This document shows positions 28,943 through 38,422 of a DNA stretch of 64,000 bases, piece by piece; within the stretch, counting starts at the first letter, position 1; every line of letters starts with the position of its first letter. The stretch is taken from positions 1 through 64,000 of IMG/VR virus record IMGVR_UViG_3300008108_000057. One strand, 5' to 3'. The position numbers were made by a program, and so were the translations under genes. The DNA is from a virus. The notes beneath the pieces were generated by a model that was not told where the DNA came from, ran no database searches, and saw nothing but the letters and a program-made list of their open reading frames with translations.

Positions 28943-30570
28943 TGGATCAAACAACTGTCTTTACAGGAATGAATGGATTTGTTTGGTGGATAGGTGTTGT
29001 TGAAAATAGAAAAGATCCATTAAATGTTGGTCGTTGTCAAATTAGAGTGTTTGGTTGGCACACAGATGATAAGAATTTAATACCTACATCAGATTTACCT
29101 TGGGCCCAGCCAGTTCTTCCTGTAAATAATTCAAAAACATTTACAACTCCGATTGAAGGTGACTGGGTTATAGGATTTTTCTTTGATGGTCCTTTAGGTC
29201 AAGCACCCGTATACTTTGGTGTGTTGCCGGGTATTCCCACACCTTATGTGAATAATCCACAAAAAGGTTTTTCGGATCCAAGAACATCAGCAGAGTTACT
29301 AACTGCTCCTAACACTCCCATAGTTTCAACATTAAGTGATGGGTCAGGAACTGTTGTAAAAAATCAACCAGCAGTAAGAAACCCCAATCCTCTTACAGTT
29401 GGATATCCAAATACAAATCTTTTAGCGATTAATGATCCAAAAAATCCTCCACCTTCTATTGCATCAAGATACTTAGATTCTACTGAAGGTATATCTGGAC
29501 CAGATGCAAAAAGTGTCAATACAGCCATTGCTGGTGCAGCACAAGGTGCGGCTGCTGTTACACAAGGTCTTACTCAAGACTTAAAGAGCTTAGTGCCAAA
29601 TGCAAATTCTTTAGCAAACTCAATACAAGTTCCACCTGGTGGTCTATCAAAGTTATTAGGCCAAAGTCTCGACTTAGGGGCTGGACTTGTTGGGGGTGAT
29701 TCCGCAGCACAGAAAAAAATTCAAGAGGCTAAACAAAAACTAGCACAACAAGATGTTGATAGACAACTTAAAGATGCTTTGAAGGCATCACAAGAAGCAC
29801 AGAAAAAAGCAGCAGCATCATTGAATGAATCTTTAGATTCTTTAGGAGATAAAGCAAGTAAGATAGCAGGAAATATTTCCAATAAAATGTCAAACTTAAG
29901 TCCTGGAAAATTGACAACACAAACACCTGTCATATTAGATGTAGGTGATAAAGCAGCACTTACTGAAACTGGAATATCATTTGAACGAAGTTTGTATAAA
30001 AATACTAAAGATGAAAATTTAATATACGCCGGTAAAGATCCTGTTGTTTGGGATAGAACTAATCGTGAAAGATTGAGAAGAAAATTATCAAGTCTAGATG
30101 CAGCAGGATATCCAAGACCACCAGAAGATCCACCAAAAACTGTAAGTGCCACACCAAAGGCAAACTTGGGTGCAGTCGCACCAGGAACAGCAGTCAATGT
30201 TTATGCCCCCAATAAAATTCCTAATGAAGTTCCATTGGAAAAAGTAGGAAGCACACTAGAAAAGTCTACAGAGAATATGATCATGCTAACTAGTGAATAT
30301 ATCGATAAAGTAGCATCAAACTGCTATAGACTCGTAAACAACATGAATACAAATGTAGATTTACTTAACTTCAATCTTTATTATGAAAGAAGTTTAAAAA
30401 TAATTGCAAAGAAAATTGATCAAGTTGAAGAAGCATTGACTCAAGCTGGGAAAGATATTTCTCCCACAAAAGATTTAGAAAAAAAAGCAGATGGTCTGTT
30501 AGGAACTCAATCAGAGTTACAAAAATTGTATACTATTAAACGTAATGAATTAAAAACACAAGGATCATAA
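28942..30570 (+). CDS. 5: gp5-like hub protein, OB-fold part only
   Basis: 542 aa. The N-terminal 110 residues are the gp5 OB fold: FVWWIGVVENRKDPLNVGRC, QIRVFGWHTDD, DLPWAQPVLPV, TPIEGDWVIGFFFDG, AQAPVY-like strand VYFGVLPG. No lysozyme catalytic pattern is visible. The centre (about 190-330) is Ala/Gln/Lys rich and helical, and the C-terminal 100 residues are a helical bundle (NMNTNVDLLNFNLYYERSLK). In T4, gp5 has OB, lysozyme and needle domains in one chain; here the needle is the next gene, one base on. It would bind the gp27-like ring. Confidence 0.75.
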   Translation: MDQTTVFTGMNGFVWWIGVVENRKDPLNVGRCQIRVFGWHTDDKNLIPTSDLPWAQPVLPVNNSKTFTTPIEGDWVIGFFFDGPLGQAPVYFGVLPGIPTPYVNNPQKGFSDPRTSAELLTAPNTPIVSTLSDGSGTVVKNQPAVRNPNPLTVGYPNTNLLAINDPKNPPPSIASRYLDSTEGISGPDAKSVNTAIAGAAQGAAAVTQGLTQDLKSLVPNANSLANSIQVPPGGLSKLLGQSLDLGAGLVGGDSAAQKKIQEAKQKLAQQDVDRQLKDALKASQEAQKKAAASLNESLDSLGDKASKIAGNISNKMSNLSPGKLTTQTPVILDVGDKAALTETGISFERSLYKNTKDENLIYAGKDPVVWDRTNRERLRRKLSSLDAAGYPRPPEDPPKTVSATPKANLGAVAPGTAVNVYAPNKIPNEVPLEKVGSTLEKSTENMIMLTSEYIDKVASNCYRLVNNMNTNVDLLNFNLYYERSLKIIAKKIDQVEEALTQAGKDISPTKDLEKKADGLLGTQSELQKLYTIKRNELKTQGS

Positions 30571-30571
30571 A

Positions 30572-31333
30572 ATGGCGACAGAAGCAGATTTGGAAAAAGC
30601 AATAGATCAATCTGTTGCACAAACAAAAGCACTTGGTGAAATTCAACAAAATAAACCAAAGTATGAGCAAAAAGGCGATCAGCTTGAGGCCGTGGTAAAC
30701 CCAAACAATTCGTATGGTGAACCAAAAACTCCTTATGATTCAAAGTATCCATATAATCATTCTATAACATCCGAATCTGGTCACTCTATTGAACTAGATG
30801 ATACACCAGGTGCTGAAAGAGTAGCAATAACGCATAGATCAGGAACATTCTCAGAAATTCATCCAGATGGATCAAAAGTTGAGAAAATTTTCAATGATAA
30901 TGTACAGATTATTGTAAAAGATAATCAGGTGTATATTATGGGTAATGAACAAAAATCTACTCAAGGAAGTCTAAAATTATACATTAAAGGAAACGTGAAA
31001 GCACAAGTAGACGGTTCTGTAGAATTGGAGGTCAAAGGTAATTTTGCCATGAAAGTTGATGGTACGTTTAGTGCCATAGCAGATTCATTTAATTTTGTTG
31101 GTCCTATCAATCAAGTAGGAGATTTTGCTTCTACGGGGAATATCATTAACCAAGGTAATATTTCATCCGATAAAAATATTCAAGCAGAACTTGACTTTGT
31201 TGGACACAGAAATGTTATTGTAGATGGTTATGGAGATTATGGTGGAGATGTTACTGCCGGACCAGTAAGTTTACAGAATCATGTTCATATAAACGGTGGA
31301 GGAATAGGAAACAGCGGTCCACCTGCACAATAA
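30572..31333 (+). CDS. Separate gp5 needle (beta-helix spike tip) protein
   Basis: 253 aa. After a helical N-terminus come repeated short strands (GSLKLYIKGNVKAQVDGSVE, LEVKGNFAMKVDGTF) typical of the gp5 C-terminal triple beta-helix. The C-terminus reads QNHVHINGGGIGNSGPP; the HxH pair (His237 and His239) is like the metal-binding tip of P2 gpV and phi92 gp138 spikes. The end of this protein would be the piercing point of the tail. It replaces the C-terminal part of T4 gp5, which is cut from gp5 during maturation; here it is a separate gene. Confidence 0.75.
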   Translation: MATEADLEKAIDQSVAQTKALGEIQQNKPKYEQKGDQLEAVVNPNNSYGEPKTPYDSKYPYNHSITSESGHSIELDDTPGAERVAITHRSGTFSEIHPDGSKVEKIFNDNVQIIVKDNQVYIMGNEQKSTQGSLKLYIKGNVKAQVDGSVELEVKGNFAMKVDGTFSAIADSFNFVGPINQVGDFASTGNIINQGNISSDKNIQAELDFVGHRNVIVDGYGDYGGDVTAGPVSLQNHVHINGGGIGNSGPPAQ

Positions 31334-31349
31334 CTATAATAAATAGAAG

Positions 31350-31745
31350 ATGGCTACCACACTACAAAAAATATATTCAGATTTGGATTTAACATTTGCA
31401 ATGAATCCTATAACCAAAGACGTTTCTTTGAGTTATGATGACACCGCAGTGATTCGTTCAGTCCGAAATCTACTGTTAACAAACTTTTATGAAAGACCAT
31501 TTCAGCCAGATTTAGGCTCAAATGTTAATGGTTATTTGTTTGAGCCAACAACAGTAATAACAGCTTCGGCACTAGAAACAGAAATAAAAAATACCATTTT
31601 AAATTATGAACCAAGAGTCAATTTAATTGATGTTAATGTGTTGTCGTTAGATGATCAGAATGCATTTTTTGTTGAACTACAATTCTTTGTTGGAAATAAC
31701 ACATTACCGTCATCTATTAATCTACTTCTTGAGAGGTCAAGATAA
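31350..31745 (+). CDS. 25: gp25 baseplate wedge protein
   Basis: 131 aa, same size as T4 gp25 (132 aa). LDLTFAMNPITKDVSLSYDD with AVIRSVRNLLLTNFYERPFQP and LGSNVNGYLFEP are family hallmarks, and NYEPRVNL contains the EPR motif shared with TssE-type sheath initiators. gp25 starts sheath polymerisation. A TAATAAATA element precedes it by 5 bases, too close for a usual leader. The stop and the gp6 start share an A. Confidence 0.92.
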   Translation: MATTLQKIYSDLDLTFAMNPITKDVSLSYDDTAVIRSVRNLLLTNFYERPFQPDLGSNVNGYLFEPTTVITASALETEIKNTILNYEPRVNLIDVNVLSLDDQNAFFVELQFFVGNNTLPSSINLLLERSR

Positions 31746-33820
31746 TGGCAACAGCCAACTCAAGTATACAATTTGCAGATTTAGATTTTGCAGATATTAA
31801 ATCAAGTTTAATTACTTTCTTAAAGAGTCAAGATACATTTAAAGACTATAACTTTTCAGGTTCGGGTCTTTCTGTTCTATTAGATATTCTTGCGTACAAT
31901 ACACAATATAATGCATACTATCTGAATATGGTAGGAAACGAAATGTTTCTTGATACTGCACTACAGAGAAGTTCTGTTGTATCACAAGCAAAAGTTCTGA
32001 ATTACACCCCAAAATCTACGATTGCACCAGCCGCAACTATCAATTTGACATCGTATGGTGTTACGACAAGTTTATTGACTCTTCCAAAGTTTACGCAGTT
32101 TATCTCAGAAGCAATTGATGGTGTCAACTATATTTTTGTAAATGATGATTCATATACAGTTTCGGTTGTTTCAGGTGAAGCAAACTTTACTGATGTGACA
32201 TTAAAACAAGGAACTCCTGTAGACTATTCTTTTGTTGTTGACACCACATCAAATCCTGAATTGCTATTTGAAATTCCAGATGAAACGATAGATACAACAA
32301 CATTAAAAGTTACAGTAGAAGATTCCGGAACAAACTCATTTAGCACAATATATACGCAGGCAAGTGATGTATTATTACTAGACGGAACAAGCACAGTATA
32401 TTTCCTACAAGAAGGATTGAACGGAAATTATGAAATATACTTTGGTGATAATATCATAGGTAAGAAGTTAATTGATGGAAATATTGTTCGTCTAAGTTAT
32501 CTTTCAACCAACGGAACCGCAGCCGCTGGTGCTAATAGTTTCATTTTGCTTGATTCTCTCACAGGGTTTTCTAATACTTCTATATTTTCAATTACACCAG
32601 CAACAAATGGTGGAGAAAAAGAAAGTATTGATTCTATCAAGTTTCAAGCACCAAAGTCATACGCTGCACAAAATCGTGCAGTATCAAAAAATGATTATAT
32701 CACATTAATTCAACAGAATCAATTAGGATATGCTTTTGATGCTGTTAATGTTTGGGGAGGACAAGAAAATGATCCTCCTGTATATGGACAAGTATTTGTG
32801 TCAATTAAGCCTGTCGGTGCGTTTACATTTACCGATACGCAAAAAGAAAGAATTATAAAGGATGTAATTGAGCCAATTTCTATTTTAACTGTCGATCCTG
32901 TTTTGGTTGACCCAGATTATACTTATTTAAATATAACAGCAAATGCTCTTTATGATCCAAGAAAAACAAACTTAACAGCAGCACAAATTAAAGATAAAAT
33001 AAAAACTGCAATAGTAAGTGTAACCAACGATACACTAGATACTTTCAACTCAACATTCTTAGCTACTGATGTAAATGATGCGATTAAATCTTCAGATCCT
33101 TCTATCATAACAAATGAGTTGTCGCTAAGAGTTCAGAAAAAGTTTTATCCTACACTAACAGTTCCTACAAGTTATAAATTGTTTTTTGGCACAAAACTTC
33201 AAAAAGGAATGTTCCAAAGTGGGGTAACAAGTTTTCCAGCAATGGATTTTAGAGATCCAGAAAATGTTTCAAACATATTGAATAACGTTTATGTTGAAGA
33301 AACTCCATCTTCTACTGGTGGTGTTGAATCTATCTCTATTTTAAATCCTGGTATTAATTATCAAAGAGCACCTAAAGTTACTATCAATGGTGATGGTTCT
33401 GGAGCAACAGCAATTTCAGAAATTAATCCTAACGGTACAATCAAGACAATACGCATAACTGCAAAAGGAAATAATTACACTAGTGCTACTGTAGTTATAA
33501 CTCCTACTGAAGGAGACACCACAGGAGCTTTAGGTGTTGGTGTAGCAAATATTGAAGGAAGATATGGTACATTACAAACATACTATTATAACTCAAACGG
33601 CGTAAAGGTTATAATAGGAACAGTAGGAACTATTGACTATGAAACAGGAATAATAGATTTAAATGCATTTGCTCCTATTGGTGTGACAAATGATTTAGGA
33701 CAACTCACCATCAGTGCTACTCCAGTTTCTACAATTATTTCATCATCATATAATAGAATAATCACGGTGGATCCTTTTGATCCAAATGCTATTACCGTAA
33801 ATTTAACAGCTAAGTCATAA
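31745..33820 (+). CDS. 6: gp6 baseplate wedge protein
   Basis: 691 aa, near T4 gp6 (660 aa). FADLDFADIKSSLITFLKSQ and SGLSVLLDILAYNTQYNAYY, LNMVGNEMFLDTALQRSSVV are the classic gp6/baseplate-J opening; SIKFQAPKSYAAQNRAVSKN and DYITLI are the second hallmark. gp6 dimers form the baseplate ring. Near residues 530-600 it carries a repeated GINYQRAPKVTINGDGSGA module, also found in gp8 and the giant protein. It directly follows gp25, as in T4-like phages. Confidence 0.92.
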   Translation: MATANSSIQFADLDFADIKSSLITFLKSQDTFKDYNFSGSGLSVLLDILAYNTQYNAYYLNMVGNEMFLDTALQRSSVVSQAKVLNYTPKSTIAPAATINLTSYGVTTSLLTLPKFTQFISEAIDGVNYIFVNDDSYTVSVVSGEANFTDVTLKQGTPVDYSFVVDTTSNPELLFEIPDETIDTTTLKVTVEDSGTNSFSTIYTQASDVLLLDGTSTVYFLQEGLNGNYEIYFGDNIIGKKLIDGNIVRLSYLSTNGTAAAGANSFILLDSLTGFSNTSIFSITPATNGGEKESIDSIKFQAPKSYAAQNRAVSKNDYITLIQQNQLGYAFDAVNVWGGQENDPPVYGQVFVSIKPVGAFTFTDTQKERIIKDVIEPISILTVDPVLVDPDYTYLNITANALYDPRKTNLTAAQIKDKIKTAIVSVTNDTLDTFNSTFLATDVNDAIKSSDPSIITNELSLRVQKKFYPTLTVPTSYKLFFGTKLQKGMFQSGVTSFPAMDFRDPENVSNILNNVYVEETPSSTGGVESISILNPGINYQRAPKVTINGDGSGATAISEINPNGTIKTIRITAKGNNYTSATVVITPTEGDTTGALGVGVANIEGRYGTLQTYYYNSNGVKVIIGTVGTIDYETGIIDLNAFAPIGVTNDLGQLTISATPVSTIISSSYNRIITVDPFDPNAITVNLTAKS

Positions 33821-33822
33821 TA

Positions 33823-36654
33823 ATGGCAACAGATAAAAAGACCTCGATATTAATACCATCGCAGCTCCCTGAGTTCATCAGGGACAATCCTGACTATTCT
33901 AAATTTGTTGAGTTTCTTAAAGCATACTATGAATGGATGGAACAGAACGGTCAAGCTTTGGATCGTTCAAAAAATCTATTGAGCTATAAAGATGTTGATG
34001 AAACGACAAATGAATTTATTGATTATTTTGTTAATGATTTTCTTCCGTATTTTCCAGAAGATGCATTAATAGACAAAAGAAAAGCAATAAAAATTGCTCG
34101 TCAATTATATAAAGCAAAAGGAACACCAGCATCGTATAGTTTTCTATTCAGAGTTCTCTATGATTCTGATTTTGAATATTTCAATACATATGATTCTGTT
34201 CTTAAAGCATCTGATGGTGCTTGGTATGTTGCGAAAAGTGTTCGTTTAGCTTCTGATGATCCAAACTTTCTTGGCACAAAAAATCTTAGATTATTTGGTG
34301 AAACATCAAAAACAATCGCTACAATTGAAAATGCTGTACTAGCAAATACAAGAACAGAAATTTATATATCAAATATCTCCAGACTCTTTCAGTCAGGAGA
34401 GTTTGCAAAAATTGTTGATGCGTTCAATCAACCAGTATTGTTTAATGGTGAAGTGCTTCGTGCTAAAATCATTGGACAAATTGGTCAAATAAGAATCAAT
34501 CCAAATTTTAGAGGACAGTTATATAAAGTTGGAGATCCTGTTGTTTTTGTTGGTGGATTAAATTCAAATACTGGAATCGGAGCAACAGCAACAGTTGGTT
34601 CTGTAACACTAGGAGCAATACAAAGAATTAGTGTACTAGATGGTGGATATGGTTATAATGCAAATGGTAATACAGACATCATTTTAACAAATGCTGAAGG
34701 AGCAGCAGCAGAACCAGCAGGATTTGATCCTGCACAAAAAACTTTAGCTAATGTACGTTTAATTATTCCTACTAGCATTACTTTTTCTGCTAATGTACCT
34801 ATAGGAAACGCAGTATATTCATTCATCAGCGTAAATTCTACTGCTAATGCTAATACAACTATAGCAAATGCATTTTCAAACACAGTATCATTTTTAGCTT
34901 ATCCTATAAGTTCTGTTTCTGTTCTAAATGGTGGTGGAGGAATTAGTGCAGAAAATCAAATTGGTGTAGCAGCTATATCAACATACCCAACAAACTATAC
35001 TTCTGCACCTGGAAATTTAGGTGCATTAGGAATATTAGGTCCTATACAAATAGCACATGGTGGCACGGGTTATGTTATCAATGATGTTATTACCATTACA
35101 GGAGGTTCTGGTTATGGTGCATTTGCAAATGTAACCAACGTAGCTGCAAATGGACAAATTACTTCAGTAGATTATGTTTCTGCTGACGGTAACTATCCTT
35201 ATGGTGGAATGGGTTATAGTCTTGAAGCGTTACCTACACTTAACGTGGTATCAACTGGAGGAACTAGTGCTAACTTGTATGTTGATGGTATTTTAGGTAG
35301 AGGAGCTGATTTCGGATTAACAACTGATCGTATTGGAGCAATCACTACAATCAATACGATTAATCCAGGAGAAGATTATGTTTCTGCACCATCACTTTCT
35401 TTAAGAGTGCAAGACATTATCGTTTCAAATGTAGATTTAAATCTAATAGTTCAAACAGGAAATACAATTTTTCAAGGAGCTAATATAAACGTTGCAACTT
35501 ATGTTGCTCGTATTGATTCTTTTAGCATACTTGAACCTAATTTAAATGAAGAACTATCAAAATTTAGAGTTAGAGTATATAATTATAGCACAACACCAAA
35601 TCCTGCTTTACAATTAAAAATATCAAATCAGGACATGGTCTTAAATATTGATAATAATAATTATCCAGCAAATTATTTCTTTGCTGGAAGTCCTCAATTT
35701 ACAAGTGGAATTAGAACGTATGGTGATGGAACAGCAAAAGCAGATGCTTCATTCCTAAATGGATTAACATTCAGTCAAGGACAATACCTAGATACTAGAG
35801 GTCAGCCAAGTGCATTTAGTATTCTACAAGATGAAGATCATAATCAATTTACGTATCAAATCACTGTAGAAAAAGAAATAGCGAAATACAGAGAAACTTT
35901 ACTTAACTTGCTTCACCCGTCTGGAACTAAACTTCGTGGAAGATATGCACTCAAGTCTAATAACGAACTTGATTTGGATACAACTACATCAGCGTTCCAA
36001 GCAAAAACTTTATATTTCTACACACAAGTAGCGGCCGCTAATGCTGCAATCAGAACAGATTTTGCAAATTTAAGCAGTAATACAATTAGCTTCTATAATT
36101 TGGGTAGCGGAGTCAACATTGCAGACTTCATTTTTGCAAACAGCACGATATCATTGTCACCAACAAATGGACCAAATGTTCACTCTGAAATTACTTCAAT
36201 TAATCCAGCAACGAACACCATTACCATAGCAGCAAATACGTGGTTGACATTCCCAAATGTAGCGAATATTTCTGCGGTTTCTTCATGCACCACAATAAAT
36301 ATAGTATCACTAACTGGCACTTACAATATCATTAATAATGGTATTTACAGCAATACTGCGTATCCTTTAAAAGACATTGTATATGTAGGAGATCAGGTAA
36401 GAGTAAACGGTGCCATAAGAACAGTTTCATCTATAAACTACGAAACTGGTAATATTGTTCTTTCTTCTGCGGTCACAGCAAACGCTGGTGCAAATCTAAG
36501 TGTGTTGAGAACTTTCTCTGCTGGTGGAACTCTTGGAAATCAAGGCCAAGTAGTTATCTATGGACCAATAGGAGTACAATATAATCCAGAACTCATTACT
36601 GAATCTGGACAAACAATTACAACGGAAGACGATAGAATCATCTTATTAGGATAA
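33823..36654 (+). CDS. gp7-like baseplate wedge structural protein
   Basis: 943 aa; T4 gp7 is 1032 aa. The N-terminus LPEFIRDNPDYSKFVEFLKA with YYEWMEQNGQAL and IKIARQLYKAKGTPASYSFLF is a conserved opening of large structural proteins found after gp6 in aquatic T4-like phages. It then has several beta modules (GGYGYNANGNTDI, GGTGYVINDVITITGGSGYG) like those of gp6 and gp8. The gp7 role is inferred from position between gp6 and gp8. Late in the protein is a helical stretch containing AKYRETLLNLLHPSGTKLRG. Confidence 0.65.
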   Translation: MATDKKTSILIPSQLPEFIRDNPDYSKFVEFLKAYYEWMEQNGQALDRSKNLLSYKDVDETTNEFIDYFVNDFLPYFPEDALIDKRKAIKIARQLYKAKGTPASYSFLFRVLYDSDFEYFNTYDSVLKASDGAWYVAKSVRLASDDPNFLGTKNLRLFGETSKTIATIENAVLANTRTEIYISNISRLFQSGEFAKIVDAFNQPVLFNGEVLRAKIIGQIGQIRINPNFRGQLYKVGDPVVFVGGLNSNTGIGATATVGSVTLGAIQRISVLDGGYGYNANGNTDIILTNAEGAAAEPAGFDPAQKTLANVRLIIPTSITFSANVPIGNAVYSFISVNSTANANTTIANAFSNTVSFLAYPISSVSVLNGGGGISAENQIGVAAISTYPTNYTSAPGNLGALGILGPIQIAHGGTGYVINDVITITGGSGYGAFANVTNVAANGQITSVDYVSADGNYPYGGMGYSLEALPTLNVVSTGGTSANLYVDGILGRGADFGLTTDRIGAITTINTINPGEDYVSAPSLSLRVQDIIVSNVDLNLIVQTGNTIFQGANINVATYVARIDSFSILEPNLNEELSKFRVRVYNYSTTPNPALQLKISNQDMVLNIDNNNYPANYFFAGSPQFTSGIRTYGDGTAKADASFLNGLTFSQGQYLDTRGQPSAFSILQDEDHNQFTYQITVEKEIAKYRETLLNLLHPSGTKLRGRYALKSNNELDLDTTTSAFQAKTLYFYTQVAAANAAIRTDFANLSSNTISFYNLGSGVNIADFIFANSTISLSPTNGPNVHSEITSINPATNTITIAANTWLTFPNVANISAVSSCTTINIVSLTGTYNIINNGIYSNTAYPLKDIVYVGDQVRVNGAIRTVSSINYETGNIVLSSAVTANAGANLSVLRTFSAGGTLGNQGQVVIYGPIGVQYNPELITESGQTITTEDDRIILLG

Positions 36655-36657
36655 AAC

Positions 36658-38412
36658 ATGTCAACAGTAAAAATTTCGCAGCTACCAAATATTCCTGGTG
36701 GGTTAAATGCAAATACTTCAAACAGTCTATTTCTTGGGGTAGATATTCCCACAGGAATCACTGGTAAATTTACTGCAACTCAACTAGCAGATAGACTTTA
36801 TGCAAATAACATTCTAAACGTTGGAGATAATCCTATTGTTCTTCCTGATGTTGTTGCACAGTTTGCAGGAGATTCTGAAGCATATCTACAAGTTAATCTA
36901 TTGAATAGTGTAGCAAATGGTTCAGCAGATTATGTTGCAACTGCCGATGTTGGTACAGATACTACCCATTACATAGATTTAGGTATCAATAACTCAAATT
37001 ATGGTACAAGTGCATTAGATGGATATTTGGTAGTTGCTGGTGACGGAACAGGTGATCCTGGTGGTAATCTGATGCTTGGTTCTATTACATCAGGTAAACA
37101 AATTGAGTTTATTATTGGTGGATTTGAACAAGCTAACGTTGTTGCAAGAATGATTGATGATACTGGTTTTAGATTGGTGAAAAAACCTATCATTTTTGCT
37201 GACGGAACATCTCAAAATACCGCAGCAGCATCAGCAAGCTTTTCACAAGAAGCTTTTGCTACAGCAAATGTAGCAGCAGCAAATACAGTTGCCATCAATA
37301 CACTAGCAACAGCAGCGTACGGTAGAGCAAATACTGCTTCAGGTAATACTGTGGCGTTGCAAGCACAAATGTCCACAACGAATACCAATATTGCTTCAGT
37401 AAATACATTTGCTCAAGCGGCATTCAGCAAAGCAAACAATGCATTAGCAAACACCTCAGGAACATTTGCTGGAGATTTAACTGTCACTGGAAATGTTACA
37501 GTTCTAGGAACAACAAGTTCTACAGGTCCCATCACAACAGGTAATCTAATTGTAAGTGGTACTTCAACACTTACAGGCAACGTGTCAATGATTGCAAACA
37601 CCTACATGACGGGTGCTGTAACTGTCAACAGCACCATGGTTCTTGCAAACAGCAACTTTAGTGCAACAGAGGCTGCCTTTAGAATTACAGCAGCAGGAAG
37701 TTCACAAATTCCAACGCAGTCCGGTACAATGATGCAAATAACCGGTAAAGCAAACACGCCTACTAGAATACTTGTTGATTCTTTTGGTACTTCAAATGCA
37801 GCATATTCTATCATTGCTGGTAGAAGTGCCAGGGGTACGGTAAATGCGCCAACACCAACACAGAACAATGATATTCTGTTGCGTATTGCTGGCAACTCCT
37901 ATGGTACTACAGGATATGCACCATTCGGTGCAGCAAGAATTGATTTTGTTGCTACCGAAAATCAAACAGATACCGCACGTGGTTCCAGAATTTTATTCTA
38001 CAATACTCCAAATGGTTCAAATGTTGTTAATCAAATCGCTTCATTTAATGCCGATTCTGTTTATTTCACTGGTACTGTAGCACCACAAAAAGGATTCATT
38101 TATACACCGACGATGTTACAAGGTGCTCAGACAGCCTTTACAATTGATTTTTCAACAACATCATTGATTAAAGCAGAATTGGTTGCGGATTTAACTATCA
38201 CACTTTCAAATTATGTTTATGGTAAAGTAGTTGAGGTTTGGTTAACCAATACTAGCGGTAATCAGAGAACAGTTACTCATGGTTGTACAGCACTAAATTC
38301 TACTATCAATTCTACAACATTTAATATGTCGGCAACCAGTTCTGCATACTTGAGGTACTTTAGTATTGATGGAGATCAGGCAAACACATTCGTATCAGTT
38401 CAACACGCTTAA
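36658..38412 (+). CDS. Virion structural / fibre-like protein, 584 aa
   Basis: It opens MSTVKISQLPNIPGG and contains ADYVATADVGTDTTHYIDLG with NNSNYG, a module seen again in the broken fibre gene at 57282-60595, then Ala/Asn repeats (FATANVAAANTVAINTLATA, AAFSKANNALANTSG) and beta-strand repeats (LTVTGNVTVLGTTS). These are typical of trimeric fibre or whisker-like proteins. It lies between the gp7-like and gp8 genes, so it may be attached to the baseplate wedge. No tip or chaperone domain recognised. Confidence 0.6.
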   Translation: MSTVKISQLPNIPGGLNANTSNSLFLGVDIPTGITGKFTATQLADRLYANNILNVGDNPIVLPDVVAQFAGDSEAYLQVNLLNSVANGSADYVATADVGTDTTHYIDLGINNSNYGTSALDGYLVVAGDGTGDPGGNLMLGSITSGKQIEFIIGGFEQANVVARMIDDTGFRLVKKPIIFADGTSQNTAAASASFSQEAFATANVAAANTVAINTLATAAYGRANTASGNTVALQAQMSTTNTNIASVNTFAQAAFSKANNALANTSGTFAGDLTVTGNVTVLGTTSSTGPITTGNLIVSGTSTLTGNVSMIANTYMTGAVTVNSTMVLANSNFSATEAAFRITAAGSSQIPTQSGTMMQITGKANTPTRILVDSFGTSNAAYSIIAGRSARGTVNAPTPTQNNDILLRIAGNSYGTTGYAPFGAARIDFVATENQTDTARGSRILFYNTPNGSNVVNQIASFNADSVYFTGTVAPQKGFIYTPTMLQGAQTAFTIDFSTTSLIKAELVADLTITLSNYVYGKVVEVWLTNTSGNQRTVTHGCTALNSTINSTTFNMSATSSAYLRYFSIDGDQANTFVSVQHA

Positions 38413-38422
38413 TAAATAGACC

